Part shown: piece by piece, positions 45,623-56,539 of the stretch
Layout of the letters: each line of letters begins with the position of its first letter
Position numbering within the stretch: the first letter of the stretch is position 1
Source of the DNA: Lepraria neglecta
Taxonomy: Eukaryota > Ascomycota > Lecanoromycetes > Lecanorales > Stereocaulaceae
Reading direction: 5' to 3'
Length of the DNA stretch: 64,000 nt
Assembly: GCA_033220425.1 (NCBI GenBank)
Contig: CM065647.1
Location: forward strand, 1,488,001-1,552,000
Position numbers and translations under genes: made by a program
The notes under the pieces: generated by a model
Databases searched by the model: none
Told to the model about the DNA's origin: nothing
The model's input: the letters and a program-made list of their open reading frames with translations, nothing else

Positions 45623-46936
45623 CTAAGTGGGCTTTGCAGCAAATCCGAGCTGAGGGGTGCTGGCGCCATTGAAAACAACGAATTGCGACTTGAGGAAGAT
45701 GTCGCCATAGATGGAGAATCCGATGCCGGTGTTAGCCTGGATACCACCGAAGCAAGCTGCAGGATTGTCAGTCAAATTTGTTTTCTTGTGCAGATTATCG
45801 GCAGAGAACTTACTTGTGCTAGTGGCGGGGGCGTAGTTCATGTAAGGGCCTGGTACGACGGCCTTGTAGGCTCCGATGCCGAGAGTGATGCTAGGGAGGG
45901 TTGCAGAGCAGGGAAAGGTATATCCACCCTGCGAGCTGACGTACCTGGCCCCAGATACCTTGGCATAGTAGGCGGTAACGGCTGCTTGTGGGAGATAAAG
46001 CAGAGTAGTTCCGGTATCAGCGATGGCGTCGATCGAAGCTGTGGTAAAGGCACCAGTGCCGACAGCGTAGCCATTGCTGGTGAATTCCCAGAAACCATTG
46101 GTCGTCTTCACTGGAACGTAGGTGATAGCGCCGGTGTATTCACTGGTATCGATGTAGCCGAAGTTGTAGCTGCCAGGTGCGCCCTTCTTCAAGTTTGCAG
46201 TGAAGAGGGGAGCAGCCAAGGTGGGAATCGCGTTGCTGAAGAAGGTCTTCAGCTTGTTTGGGGTGGCCGTGTTGATGGAGTTGAAAGCAAGACCGAGCAG
46301 ACCGTCACTGTCGATATCGGATTGGAATTGAGAACTGACTGTCTGTGCAAGCTCGACTCCCTGGCTGGTAACGGTGGTTGCGCCAACCTTGACGGTATCG
46401 AGGTAGACATTGCCTGAAGCCGAGCTCCCATCGCCGTAGGAAATACTCCATGTCTCTCCACTGTCAAGCTTGGCCGTAGTGGACTGTGAGGGGTTGTAAA
46501 CTGAGTGACCAGTCTGTTCGTTCGAGGGGAGTTCGGAGGAGAAGACCCATCTATTATCATATTAGAACCTAGGACACAGGATGAGAAAGTCCTTCGAGTG
46601 TGCTCACAAGTCGGATGAACCAGTGTCAAAATCCAAGTTCAAGACCTGCCCACCAACGCTGACAGGGCACAGATACTCCGAGTCATACGACTCGGGGCTT
46701 GCGGTCACAGTGCCATCGTTGTTGGCAGCAGCAGCCTTGACATCAGGTGGGGCAGTCGTGCCATACTTGGCATACACGGCAGCCATGGCAGCTGGACCGG
46801 ACAGGATCTTCGACTTGGCCTTAGTTTGGGGGACCTTGAAGGCCAGGCCACGCTTATTGTGGGGTGTATATTCGACTGGCGAGGCAGCTGCAAGGATCAT
46901 GAGGGCCGAAGCCGCTCCGAGCTTTGAGAAATGCAT
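45623..46936 (-). CDS. Secreted aspartic protease, pepsin family A1 (aspergillopepsin-like)
   Basis: The ATG at 46936 starts a signal peptide (MHFSKLGAASALMILAAASP), then a propeptide with KRGLAFKVPQTKAKSKILSGPAAMAAVYAKYG. The mature part has the first catalytic site LDFDTGSSDLWVFSSELP, split by an intron of 58 bp after S-D-L (about 46553-46610). The flap ISYGDGSSASGNVYLD and the second catalytic site DAIADTGTTLLYLP are present. The end is GIGFSIYGDIFLKSQFVVFNGASTPQLGFAAKPT. A second intron (GTAAGT...CCTGCAG) lies near 45761-45812. Both Asp residues and the flap Tyr are present, so it should be active. The fungus probably secretes it for acid protein digestion. Length is about 400 residues, typical for the family. 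The N-terminal Cys (EYLCPV) and one late Cys may form the usual disulphide. Confidence 0.93.
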
Positions 46937-49825
46937 GGTGATGAGCGATTGGAGGCCCTGAGCTGTGCTTGGAGAGTTGTCTTGTAGCGAAGGAAAGTTG
47001 TGAACTGAAGACTTTGGACAGAGGAACCTTGTAGGGGGTTCAGGCCCGGTTTATAGACAAAGACTCCACCATCCCTTGGTGGTCCAAATGACGTCTCGAG
47101 CAGTGCATGACAGCTGGAATGCAGGTATCATGTCGAGTGTTCCTGCAGCCAAAATGGGATGATCCATTGGACCATACATTCGTAGCGCCGGCGAGAGCCA
47201 GAACAGATCGCCATGATAATTTTACTGACACTCCAACGGCAGTGGTCCGTGAAGAGAAGGTGGTCTGGACTCCACTTTCCTTAGCCGGGCAGGTCTTGAC
47301 TCCTGAGCGAGCTGGAGGGGTGGGTGTTCAGAGCATATTAGGAAATTGGAAGCAGAGATACGCTATGTACAGCTTCAGATGTAATTTTGCACGGACACGA
47401 GGGTTTACCGTGTTGGGAAGCTGGAGCCACTTTGGGCTTGGCGGTGGGAACGCTTGGACAGATAGTCCCGTAGGAAAGGAGAAACTCTCTATTGGCCATC
47501 CCAGACGCGTAATCTCATGGGGCGGAAGTTTGATGGGAGGAGTCGAGGACATGGGGAATGTGTGGGGGAAAGACCCTAGACGTGGTGATAAGCCTGCCGC
47601 CCGCTCCTTAGATCAAGGCAGCATCAAGAACAGGGGGGCGGAGAACACGAAAAGGCTGAAGAGCTCGCGCCTTGGCTGCATTGGCTGCATGATGGCTGCA
47701 TCGATTTCAACGCTCAGGGGATGAACATCCCCGCTCTTACCACCGAGACCACCCACAGCATATAGTCAGCTGAAGCTGTAGATGTTGGCAAGCCGATAAG
47801 ACCACATCAAAATGGAGGGTGATCGCCAGATTGATTCTCTTCATAGGCTCTGAGCGGGCTCTGAGCGGAAGGTGGCGAGCCTTCCGGCGCCGTGTGTTGG
47901 TTCACTGACCTTATCGCCTTTCTGCAAAACAAAATATGTCGATCAAATTGATAGGTCCTGCCTTTGTTTCATTAGTGTCTTGAAAGAACCGGCCGCTTTT
48001 CGCAATCTTCACATAAGTTACAGATAGAAATTGCTTCGACTTGAACTAATGTCTTCCATGCAGTTGCCTGATTGGGTTGGGCAGGATCCCCTACTCTTTA
48101 AACGCCTTCAGCTATCAATCATCGTTCGTAGCAGCTTACGGTACGACCTAATCTATCAAAATCCCCCGACGGTGTGGCTGCATCAATTCTCCGAGTCGTC
48201 GCCAATCAGAAGGCATACATGGGCCGCGCCGCGCCGCTCTCCAAAGCACACAGACTAGGTCAGTTACCGGCATCCAAGCACACGACACACAATCAAGCTC
48301 AATCTACCCCGTCAATGGCTTGGGGATGGTGCTGAGCACGGAATTCGCCTACTCGTCGTGCCTATCAAGTCTCAGCCAATCCGGAGACACACCCTAATAC
48401 GAGTAATTCCATGACACCTTCCCAGCCCTCGCTTCCAAGATAAGAATACACATCCTTGGCAACAGCACCGGAAATGGGGGGGTTTTAATATTGTGGGGGT
48501 GGAAAATGGCCGTGTCTTGGGGAGCTTGACAAAAAGCTTTTTCACATATCGCTTTGCCTCATTTCATGTTTCTGCAAGGTTATCAGGAGATCTTTCACTA
48601 CTCGTCAGTCGAATGCCTACGTTGTTTTTCTTCTGATATGTGTGCGACCTGTGTGGTAGCTGCAGGTGTCTGTCAGGTTCGAGACTACTTCATCGCTTGC
48701 GGGACCCCAATGAGGCTATCGACGAAGTCAAGTTTGGGCAGTCTTGCAGAATTGCTATCCAGAGCAGTCGTCTTGAACAGTAAAAGTTGCACGAGGAGTG
48801 TCTCTCTGGTGGATAAAGGGGCTCGACTGCTTGCCACTTTCTCATGAGGGAGCGAATTTCGTAATTTCACTCCTCGCACCATGCAGACGAGAAGATAACA
48901 AGTCACTGATAGTGAACCGTTTCAAAACGGCGGGACTTGGCGGTGCAGAGCTGTTGCAGCAATGAAGAGGGTGGACAATCTCCTGTGGACCCACCATTTC
49001 GGAGCAAGAGAGGCGAGCACATTGAATCATGAACCACTGAAAGTTAAGAGAACGCTTCTGAGAGCCATGCTATCCAGAAGCAGACAAAGATAGCCATTAA
49101 AGATTCGAAACCTCCATCCGCAAAAAGTACCAAGTTCTTGCAACGGTGCCCACGGACCCAAGAGAAAGAATTGACGCAACAACCTTGAGGGCATTGCAAG
49201 GCCCATCGGTCTCTTATGCTAGACGGAGGTCACATAGAAGACCCAAAGAAGCTTGCGACTCAGCCCGGGTTCATTTGGCAACGAGTCAGGAACAGCTTAG
49301 GCAAACATCAAACTACTGGAGATGGCAGAAACAATTGATGAACAAGGCGAGGGCCTCCATACAGTTCAAGGACAACATATCGGCTTCATACACCCCCAAC
49401 ACGAACAACCTATATGAGCTACCTCGACTCATACGGTCCATTCTAAGCGTCGAATTCGAATGCTTGGGTTTGAACTCAGAAACATTCGTCTATCAGACAT
49501 ACTGTTATAGCATCATGGGTTCGTTCATTCATACGTTGTCATTACTCGCCCTTCGCGCAAGCCCCATCGACCAATCTGATCCCAAATGCGTCCCCTCAAC
49601 GCCAAATTAAACCCGGTGCCGAAAGTTCTCATCCTTCACTAAGGTCATCAACACACCATACATCAATTCGTGCATTATGGACCCTATTCTCCCATGCTGG
49701 GAACGTCGCCCTGCTGTTGTATAATTTCGTAGTCAGCATTACTCTTTCGGGATTGAAATGGGAGTCGTGGGACATGTCTAAGGAGCACATGCTCGTGAAA
49801 CGTCTCACGACTCCAAAAACCGTTA
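46937..49825. other. Long intergenic region, about 2.9 kb
   Basis: The first part is the protease promoter. Open frames at 47107-47724 (plus, 205 codons) and 49146-49610 (plus, GTG start) have no recognisable domain, no splice support and unlikely composition, so I do not call genes. A short direct repeat GGCTCTGAGCG lies at 47847-47870. Nothing else is supported. Confidence 0.45.
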
Positions 49826-50563
49826 CTACAGAGGGATTAATGACTCCGAAAAGACGTACGCCCACAGAGCAAACCGATCGCCATCTTCCACACGCTGCAA
49901 GAGCTCGTGATCGCTCTTCAACTCAATTCTATAATCCTCAGGCTCCCTCCCCGCGTGCCTATTCCGCTGTAATTCATACCTCTCCCGCTCCTTCTCCGCC
50001 CTCAGCTCTTGCTCTCTCGTCAACTCCTCTACCTCAGGAATTTGCTCCTCAAAAAGCGTAAGTCCGGCCTCGAACCATGTCCAGCTGGCATTATATGTCC
50101 CATGATGCTCCCTGTACGAACTCCAACCCTGGTCTTGACTTTTGAATGAGTAGACAACATTCCTTAACCTGGCCACTGAATGCGCTGAAATCGGGTCGGT
50201 GGCCAGTATCTGCCAGTTCCCTTGCTGGCGACCGTGGCTGCTGCATTTGAGAGGCTCATGTGCAGCAACAGCTCTTATGTTGATGCTGTGGACCTGGATC
50301 CAGCGACTGGGGTGCTCGAGGATTTGCAGGATTATTTCGTTTGGGAGGGCGGATCTGGTTGGGGTCGAGGTCGAGAGGCATTGGTGCAGAGTAAGGTTAG
50401 CGTCGTGGGTAGTCCATGATCGAGGGACGGGTAGTGGAGAAGACATATGGCCTGCTATTGTCTTTCGGCAGGCAGTCAAAACTGGGAGGGTATCAAACTG
50501 AGCTTTCGTACTGTTCAATAGATTGCGGAGGCGGTCTCTAGCAGCAGTGAAGAGGGAGGGCAT
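49826..50563 (-). CDS. Unrecognised protein, about 245 aa, charged C-terminal half
   Basis: Single exon with ATG at 50563 (MPSLFTAARDRLRNLLNS). An N-terminal Arg/Ser-rich stretch is followed by SALPNEIILQILEHPSRWIQ, an F-box-like LPxEIxxxIL helix. Then come the polar LKCSSHGRQQGNWQILATDPISAHSVARLRNVVYSFKSQDQGWSSYREHHGTYNASWTWFEAGL and a Glu/Arg-rich helix (LTREQELRAEKERERYELQRNRHAG). The Trp-rich middle with the WQILATD and GWSSY...SWTWFE blocks looks like a fungal family of unknown function seen in other Pezizomycotina proteins, but I cannot name it. No frame problem. Confidence 0.65.
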   Translation of the reverse strand: MPSLFTAARDRLRNLLNSTKAQFDTLPVLTACRKTIAGHMSSPLPVPRSWTTHDANLTLHQCLSTSTPTRSALPNEIILQILEHPSRWIQVHSINIRAVAAHEPLKCSSHGRQQGNWQILATDPISAHSVARLRNVVYSFKSQDQGWSSYREHHGTYNASWTWFEAGLTLFEEQIPEVEELTREQELRAEKERERYELQRNRHAGREPEDYRIELKSDHELLQRVEDGDRFALWAYVFSESLIPL

Positions 50564-50728
50564 TAGGAGACGCTGAGGTAGTAATAATAACAATAACTAT
50601 AAAGGTTGAGGCAGTGCTGGATTATGAAACGAGGTCAAATCATTCGAAGCAAGGCAGCAAAACAACAGCAATGACGAAGAACCAACGACTTTGGTGGGGC
50701 AACCCAGGGCTAGGTCTAGGCCGGACCC

Positions 50729-50747
50729 CTTATCGGCAACCCTTATC
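50729..50747. promoter_or_regulatory. Paired GATA-factor sites in a divergent promoter
   Basis: Two CTTATC (reverse GATAAG) motifs 13 bp apart lie between the minus-strand start at 50563 and the plus-strand start at 50969. Paired GATA sites are typical binding sites for AreA-type or light/development GATA factors. Function is inferred from the motif only. Confidence 0.35.
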
Positions 50748-50968
50748 TTAGCGTATACGTATGAATCATGACGTTACTTGACGCCCGCTCAAGACGCGTC
50801 TCTACTTTTGTAAATAAATGACTCCTCTTGGGAAACCGAGACGTTCTAAGAGACTTCAACCTTAAGAGGTACTGCTCAAAGCCCATATTACTCCCATACA
50901 CTGACAAACACCATCGAGCCCCATCAAGCAGTATAGTACTCAGCAAACTCTCGCCACGCCAATCCAAA

Positions 50969-51474
50969 ATGGCTTCCCAATTAGACAACCCTTCCCAATG
51001 GACTACCGGCAATGATGCCCCTACCGATAAACAGTAAGCATTGTATTTTGCAGTTGTATACATCCAGGAATGCCGAGACATGATTCGCGGCTCCCTAACT
51101 CTGCATGACCTCCAATTCGAAAGAGTACTCGCTAATCAGGAATCTTCAACAGAAAAGCCTTTATCAACACTCTCGCATCCCAGAAAGGCGCCTCAGACGT
51201 CGATCCTTCCTCCATGAACAAGTCCGAAGCCTCAGCAAAAATCAACGAGCTCAAGAACGCGGAGACGCAGATTCTGGAGGCCTCTGATTCTGTAGACAAG
51301 CCGATACAGAATCCCGATTCATGGAGCACGGGGGACGATCCAGCGAGTGGGAAACAGACAGGGTATATTGCTGCGATGGCAAGGGAGGTAGGGGAGAAGG
51401 TCCCAACAGAAGGCATGGGAAAGACAGATGCTAGTAAGAAAATCGAGGAACTGAAGGAAAAGACGGGAATGTGA
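50969..51474 (+). CDS. Small protein with two DUF3072-type repeats
   Basis: Exon 1, 50969-51033, and exon 2, 51153-51474, with a 119-bp intron (GTAAGC...TTCAACAG, phase 2), give about 128 residues. Repeat 1 (residues 6-60) has PSQWTTGNDAPTDKQKAFI, then MNKSEASAKINELKN. Repeat 2 (~72-127) has PDSWSTGDDPASGKQTGYIAAMA, then GKTDASKKIEELKEK. DUF3072 is a short helical domain known mainly from bacteria and some fungi, often near SAP-like or stress proteins; its function is unknown. The doubling and the WSTGDDPA core are clear. The protein is hydrophilic and probably soluble. Small size and charge resemble stress-induced proteins. Confidence 0.75.
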
Positions 51475-51968
51475 AATCGAAATGAAGGTTCTCTTATGGC
51501 TATGACAATCAAGGTGCAATTGCATCTGCCCCGAAATCAAAAAGAATGCCCGATCCTTAGAACTCGCCTTTATTCAAACTGACAACGAGCGCCAGCGGGC
51601 GTGGTGCCCCAGCAAATACCATTATGGTGAATAAATATTACTCGCTGTCGTTGACAGTATATGGAGGGCACAAAATTCAAGGATGCTCTGACCTGCCTCT
51701 TGTGTTGAATCTTTGGAGCTTAACGCGTTCTCTGGATTGGTCTCGGTAGAGTTCCGGTGCTTCAACACTTGATGCCATGAGCATAAAGTGAACGAACTCG
51801 TTTTGTGGGGTCTCGCTATCAGGGAAGTGACACCCGTAACACCTTTATCTACCAACAACCCCTCAAATTTTCAAGAGATCATACCACCTTTCCCTTCCAA
51901 CAAGTGTTCGGTATTGCAGCCGTACCGCCTCAGCTTCCATTACCTCCATACTTCAGCCTTCCTGAGCC
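51475..51968. other. Intergenic, BTB-gene promoter
   Basis: The flank between the DUF3072-like gene and the BTB gene. It includes a CT-rich leader before 51969. No gene is supported. Confidence 0.45.
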
Positions 51969-52846
51969 ATGTCCGTCAACAGTGAAACTGAATCCGATAG
52001 CAGCTCGGTGGCGGAGGATACACCCTCGGCGTCAAGCTCTTATAATGTTTTTGGAAGCAACACTCTACCAAACACGCCCAGCACCTCTGATGACTCGAGC
52101 ACGAGTACATCCAACTCAAAAACACTGGTTTCATCTCCAAGCAAACGCTCTCCAATGCGGTATGGGAAAGCCTGCGTTCAAGTCGTTGCTGGCATTGCGC
52201 AGGCCAATTACTCAACAGGTCTCGCTACTCGGACATAGTTCATGTCATCGTGGGTCCGGAGAAGCAGGATTTCGGTGTTCACAAAGGTTTGTTGTGCCAG
52301 CGCTCAAAGTTTTTCCAGGCCGCGTTCAATGGCTTCTTTGCGGAAGCGTCAAAAGGCACGATTGAGCTTCTGGAGGAAGACTCGGCTATCTTCGACATTG
52401 TACTCATATAGCTTTACGAAGGCCAGTTGACAGAGCCTCAGAATGGGGAGGACGTCAAGTGTCATGTCACCCAGCTCATCGACATCTTCATTTTCGGTGA
52501 CAAGTTCGGTATACGAGACCTGTGCAATGCAGCCGTCGATCGTACAACAGATCTGTATGAGAAGGAAAATGGAGTGACAGTGTCCCAAATCGATCGCATC
52601 TACATGGGTACATCGCCAAATTCACATTTGCGGAGGATTACGGTGGCTACATACCTCCAGCATCCGAGCACCACCTTCGATCTATTTTACGACAAGCACA
52701 GCGAGGCTTTTCTTGCATGCTCAGAATTCCTCTTGGACCTGGCTAAGGCATACTCTAAGAATAGGAAGACACCGACTACACCTCAGCGCATTGAGAACCG
52801 ATGCGACTATCATGAGCATGCGGAGGGCAAGGGGAAATGTACCTAG
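51969..52846 (+). pseudogene. BTB/POZ-domain gene with one in-frame stop
   Basis: The ATG at 51969 opens MSVNSETESDSSSVAEDTPS (Ser-rich). A canonical 59-bp intron (GTATGG...CAACAG, 52160-52218) joins to SRYSDIVHVIVGPEKQDFGVHKGLLCQRSKFFQAAFNGFFAE, the BTB beta-sheet and first helices. The frame then meets TAG at 52409-52411, between FDIVLI and LYEGQLTEP, and continues in the same frame to 52846 (LIDIFIFGDKFGIRDLCNAAVDRTTDLY...). In related BTB proteins this position is usually Trp or Gln. BTB proteins of this type adapt substrates to Cul3 ligases. A single stop suggests very recent loss, a polymorphism, readthrough or a sequence error. Confidence 0.7.
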
Positions 52847-53942
52847 GGTGAGGACACTGTTGTAGGGATCCGGTTACCCGAAGATAATGAAACAATGTGT
52901 ATTCAGCTCGAGTTACTTACTCTAGTAGAGCTATTCTTACGAAATGCACAATCTACGATAGTAAACTTTTGTTGCACTGGACAAGAGGAAACGCGTTATC
53001 CTTTACGCAATGATCATGGCTCATAGGTCAGCAGGTGACGAGAAGAATGCTGGCTAAGGTAATGTGATGACACAATCTCGATCTCAGCCGTTATCACGGC
53101 TCCACAATCGTCGTATATTAGCCGTGCTCGTACGCGCAGGGAACTAGACGATAAGCCAAGATGTGACATCTCAAGTATGTGAGGGCGTCGTGAATGCCCA
53201 AAGTACAGCAGCCAGCAGGCTAACAATAAGAACTTAAAAATTGGATCCCAGGCGATAACGCAGAACATTGATGACTTCGTGCATACCCCAGTGCCAAAGC
53301 CGTAGAGCAGAAAGTTGGGTCCGAGTCTTCAGTTTAGGGGTCAGCCTTGCGGCTCTGCTCGGAGGACATGTTTGCTATTTGTTGAGGGGTTTGAGCATCC
53401 ACTGCTTCGAAAGCAACTCAAGCTGAGCGAACCATTCTGCCGTTGTAGCTTAGCTCTGAAGGCGTATTGGCTGATTTGGAATAATTCGAGCATATGCCTC
53501 GATTGTCCAAGCTCAACTTGCGCAAGTCCCTAGGGATCACGGCTCGAATTTTGAATTCTACCTACCATTCTGACCTTAGACACCGACTTCAATGTCTTGT
53601 TCTCTCTGCGGCCCTACGGGCCTCTTACATGGATAATTAAAATGTCGAGCTGGCGGTTGGCAGTATCTCGGGTCCCCGGCCGTGACTTGGAACGGATGGG
53701 CCAGCACGAATCGCCTCCAACACTCGGCAAATCAACATATAACACAACCAGCGACTCAATCTCTTATTACCTCATCCCAAACCTTACCTCCGACCACCAA
53801 AGACCCGATCTATAACCTAGCGTTTCAGAGACGCAAGCTCACCTTCGTCATCTTGCCAAGCCTCTACCTCACTGCCAGCTTTGGCATCAACACTTCATCT
53901 TACAACGTCAACAAGCCTCGTCGAAGACAACAACGACCATCG
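52847..53942. other. Intergenic, about 1.1 kb
   Basis: The flank between the BTB gene and the first tandem F-box-like copy. CT-rich leader near 53750-53930. No supported gene. Confidence 0.45.
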
Positions 53943-54845
53943 ATGGAGGCAGCCGTGTCCGCCAGCCCTCTTTTTCGACTTCCTTCCGAACTACGCGAGA
54001 TGATCTACGAGCACCTCCTTGTCCAGGAAGGATGTATCTCTATTACGAAGGGCCACTTCCAACTTCATGGCTTTTCCAGAGACGGGAGCCACCCTGTGGG
54101 CTGTTACGACTGCTGCATGCTCTTCTCCAACCGTAGCGAGCAGGCGCGATATGCTGAACATGACATTCCCTCTCTCCGCTATATCAACCTTCCAGCACCT
54201 CCCAGCATTGAGATATCCATTCTCCTTACGTGTCGCTTGACTCATTACGAAGCTTTACCAGTCATTTACGCCAAAAACTCGTTCTGTTTCAGTGATCCTC
54301 GTATCCTGGACATTTTCCACTGGACATACAACGCAACGCAAGCAATTCTGGTACGGGAAATTGTCATACAACTGATCTCACCATCGGGCACACATTTTAA
54401 TGCATAGCGTTCCTACATCACAAAAAAGCCATTCAACCTAACGCGAGACTTTCCAAATCTGAAACGTATGGTACTGGTTCTGGATAGCGAACTACTCTGG
54501 AACGACGCAGCCCATCTTCGCCCGGTCTTCCAGGACATTGCACGTAATATTCATGGATTGGATTGGATACATAACCGAAAGCTAAATTGCTTGGCTCCAG
54601 CGGTCGAGAAAGGAGATGGCTTGTGTTCGGACCAAAAGGGGCTTCAAAAGTGCCTCACACAAAAAGAGGGAAGAGACTTTTACAACACTAGCGGCTGGCT
54701 CCAAGAGTACATTTCTCCTGGTGGACAGGTCTTCGATTTCAAGAATACAAAAATTTGGTGGGGGAACCTGGTGAGAGGGCGCCCTGCATGTATGAAAAAG
54801 ATCGATATTACTGGGTTACTTCTCATATGTGGATCCTCGGCTTAG
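53943..54845 (+). pseudogene. F-box-like paralogue, tandem copy 1, one in-frame stop
   Basis: The ATG at 53943 (MEAAVSASPLFRLPSELREMIYEHLLVQEG) is followed by a Cys/His knuckle (GCYDCCMLFSNRSEQARYAEH), ILLTCRLTHYEALPVIYAKNSFCFSDP, DFPNLKRMVLVLDSE, GLDWIHNRKLNCLAPAVEK and TKIWWGN. These are the same block order as the intact gene at 42.7 kb. One TAG at about 54405 falls in GTHFNA-stop-RSYITK. The aligned second copy has Trp here, so TGG to TAG is the likely change. The frame is otherwise open to 54845. Confidence 0.65.
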
Positions 54846-55217
54846 GAGCGAGACTCTGGAACTTGTGACAGCTGCTGCATTTCCGCTCGTTAGTCTTCAT
54901 GCAGATAATGCATAGTCGGCCTCTGGTGTACATTTATTTCAAGGGCGATGACGGTCTTCGTGGAGGGTTCACATGGCCCAAAGGCCAAGCACATCTGAAA
55001 AAGGCCAGAGCCCAGACCATCCAGCACCTCCTTATCATCTCAGTCATTTTCGACATGGGGATCTCGCTACTTCGCTAAGGCATACCCCCAGCTACCAATA
55101 AGCACATTCGCAGAACGCTGTCAGTAATCCCACCAGAGCAATCTCATCAGAGTATGAGCTAGCTAATAGATATCCATCAGTCATCACATGTATCTGACAG
55201 CGTCATGAATTACCCAT
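54846..55217. other. Intergenic between tandem copies
   Basis: No supported gene; stop-rich on both strands. Confidence 0.45.
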
Positions 55218-55640
55218 TTAATTGTCTATCTCCTTACCGTTCTCGTTGCCCACCCCGTTTCCGGCTTCTAACTCCTCCTGCCACCAATTCCACACTCCTC
55301 GCAACTCCTCATCCATCGCCTTACAAATCCCAGCATACATCTTCTCCAACCCCGCGGAACGATATATCGACACCACAGGTGACACCAACCCAGACCAAGG
55401 AACAGCGGGCAAGCGAACCCAGAAAACAATCTAACCCACATGTAATATCCAGGACTCCACGTCACTTCAACTCTCAACCCCTCATCAACGCTGACAAATC
55501 ACGCTCACCTTCATGTTCCCTATCAACAAAAAACTTATAATCAGAATCAACATCTTCACCCACCTTCGGAACTTTCCTCGCTTGAAGGGCACATTCAACA
55601 CTCTACATCACCCTCGATCATCCAGACAAGCTTCTACATC
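55218..55640 (-). pseudogene. Coding relic on the minus strand between the tandem copies
   Basis: Two coherent minus-strand pieces, KVPKVGEDVDSDYKFFVDREHE (about 55515-55585) and LVSPVVSIYRSAGLEKMYAGICKAMDEELRGVWNWWQEELEAGN (ending at 55218), plus EVTWSPGYYMWVRL between them in a third frame. At least two frame changes are needed. Codon use is biased (G-rich coding strand), but no family is recognised. It overlaps the leader of the next plus-strand copy. Confidence 0.35.
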
Positions 55641-55655
55641 AGTTCAGTACCAACC

Positions 55656-56539
55656 ATGCCTCACGATCAAAGACTACCCTTCGAGGCAGCTGTATTTGCT
55701 AGTCCTCTTTTTCGACTTCCTCTAGAGATCCGCACAATATTCTACAGGCTGCTGCTGGTCCAAGAGGGTGGTGTGGCTATTCCGAATGACGTGTTCAAGC
55801 AAACAAGTGTATAAGAGATAGGAACCGCCCTGCTGGTTGTGAGACTTGCTGTATATTCTTTTCCAATCAGGCCGAGACGGACCGACACGCTGAAGAAAAT
55901 CGCAATCGGGAGATGATGCTGCGGGCTGAAGATTTTCGCGCTCGGTTATCTTACAAAAAGTGCGTCAATACTCCACACTTCTACACCTTTCCCGATCTAC
56001 CAACGATGACCACCCAAATCCTTTACACTTGCCGCTTATTTCTTTATGAAGCTTTACCGATCCTATACACTCATAATAGCTTCTGTTTTAGCGATCCTGC
56101 CACCGCTGGTGCTTTTCGCAACAATATCGCACTGGCTATCTTAGTCCAGGAGATCGTCTTCAAGATGAGGAACGCTTCCCTCGATGATCCTTGGAGGACG
56201 TACATCACAAGACTTACACCCAGCCTGACGCAAGATTTCCCTAACCTGCGACGGCTGGTCATTGACGTTGGTGGTGTTTCCTGCGCCGAGGTCGAAAAGG
56301 ACATGGGTCCTGTATTCGATGGAATTGGCCAGCATTTCCGAAGACTAGACTGTATACATGTACGTTTTATGGACGACACGAAGGTACTGCGAGGCCTCGA
56401 GCTAGCGGTTGAAAAGGAAGGGACGTCGCGCAACAGCGAGAAAGCGGTGCAGAAGTATATCGACACGATTGGTTTCAGTTTCAAGAGGGCAACAATTTGG
56501 TGGGATATGCGGGTGACAAGTCACCGTACATTCACCTAA
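55656..56539 (+). pseudogene. F-box-like paralogue, tandem copy 2, one frame change
   Basis: The ATG at 55656 (MPHDQRLPFEAAVFASPLFRLPLEIRTIFYRLLLVQEG) reaches about 55800, where the frame changes by one base. It then continues as CIRDRNRPAGCETCCIFFSNQAETDRHAEEN and runs open to 56539: ILYTCRLFLYEALPILYTHNSFCFSDP, DPWRTYITRLTPSLTQDFPNLRRLVID, FRRLDCIHVRFMDD, ATIWWDM. It shares SPLFRLP, NSFCFSDP and DFPNL blocks with copy 1 and is clearly its tandem duplicate. No other disruption is seen. Confidence 0.65.

Noticed and set aside
47107-47724. 205-codon plus-strand frame upstream of the protease gene
   Set aside because: No domain, unlikely composition, no leader or splice evidence; lies in the protease promoter.
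49146-49610. 154-codon plus-strand frame
   Set aside because: Begins with GTG rather than ATG and shows no recognisable motif or splice sites.
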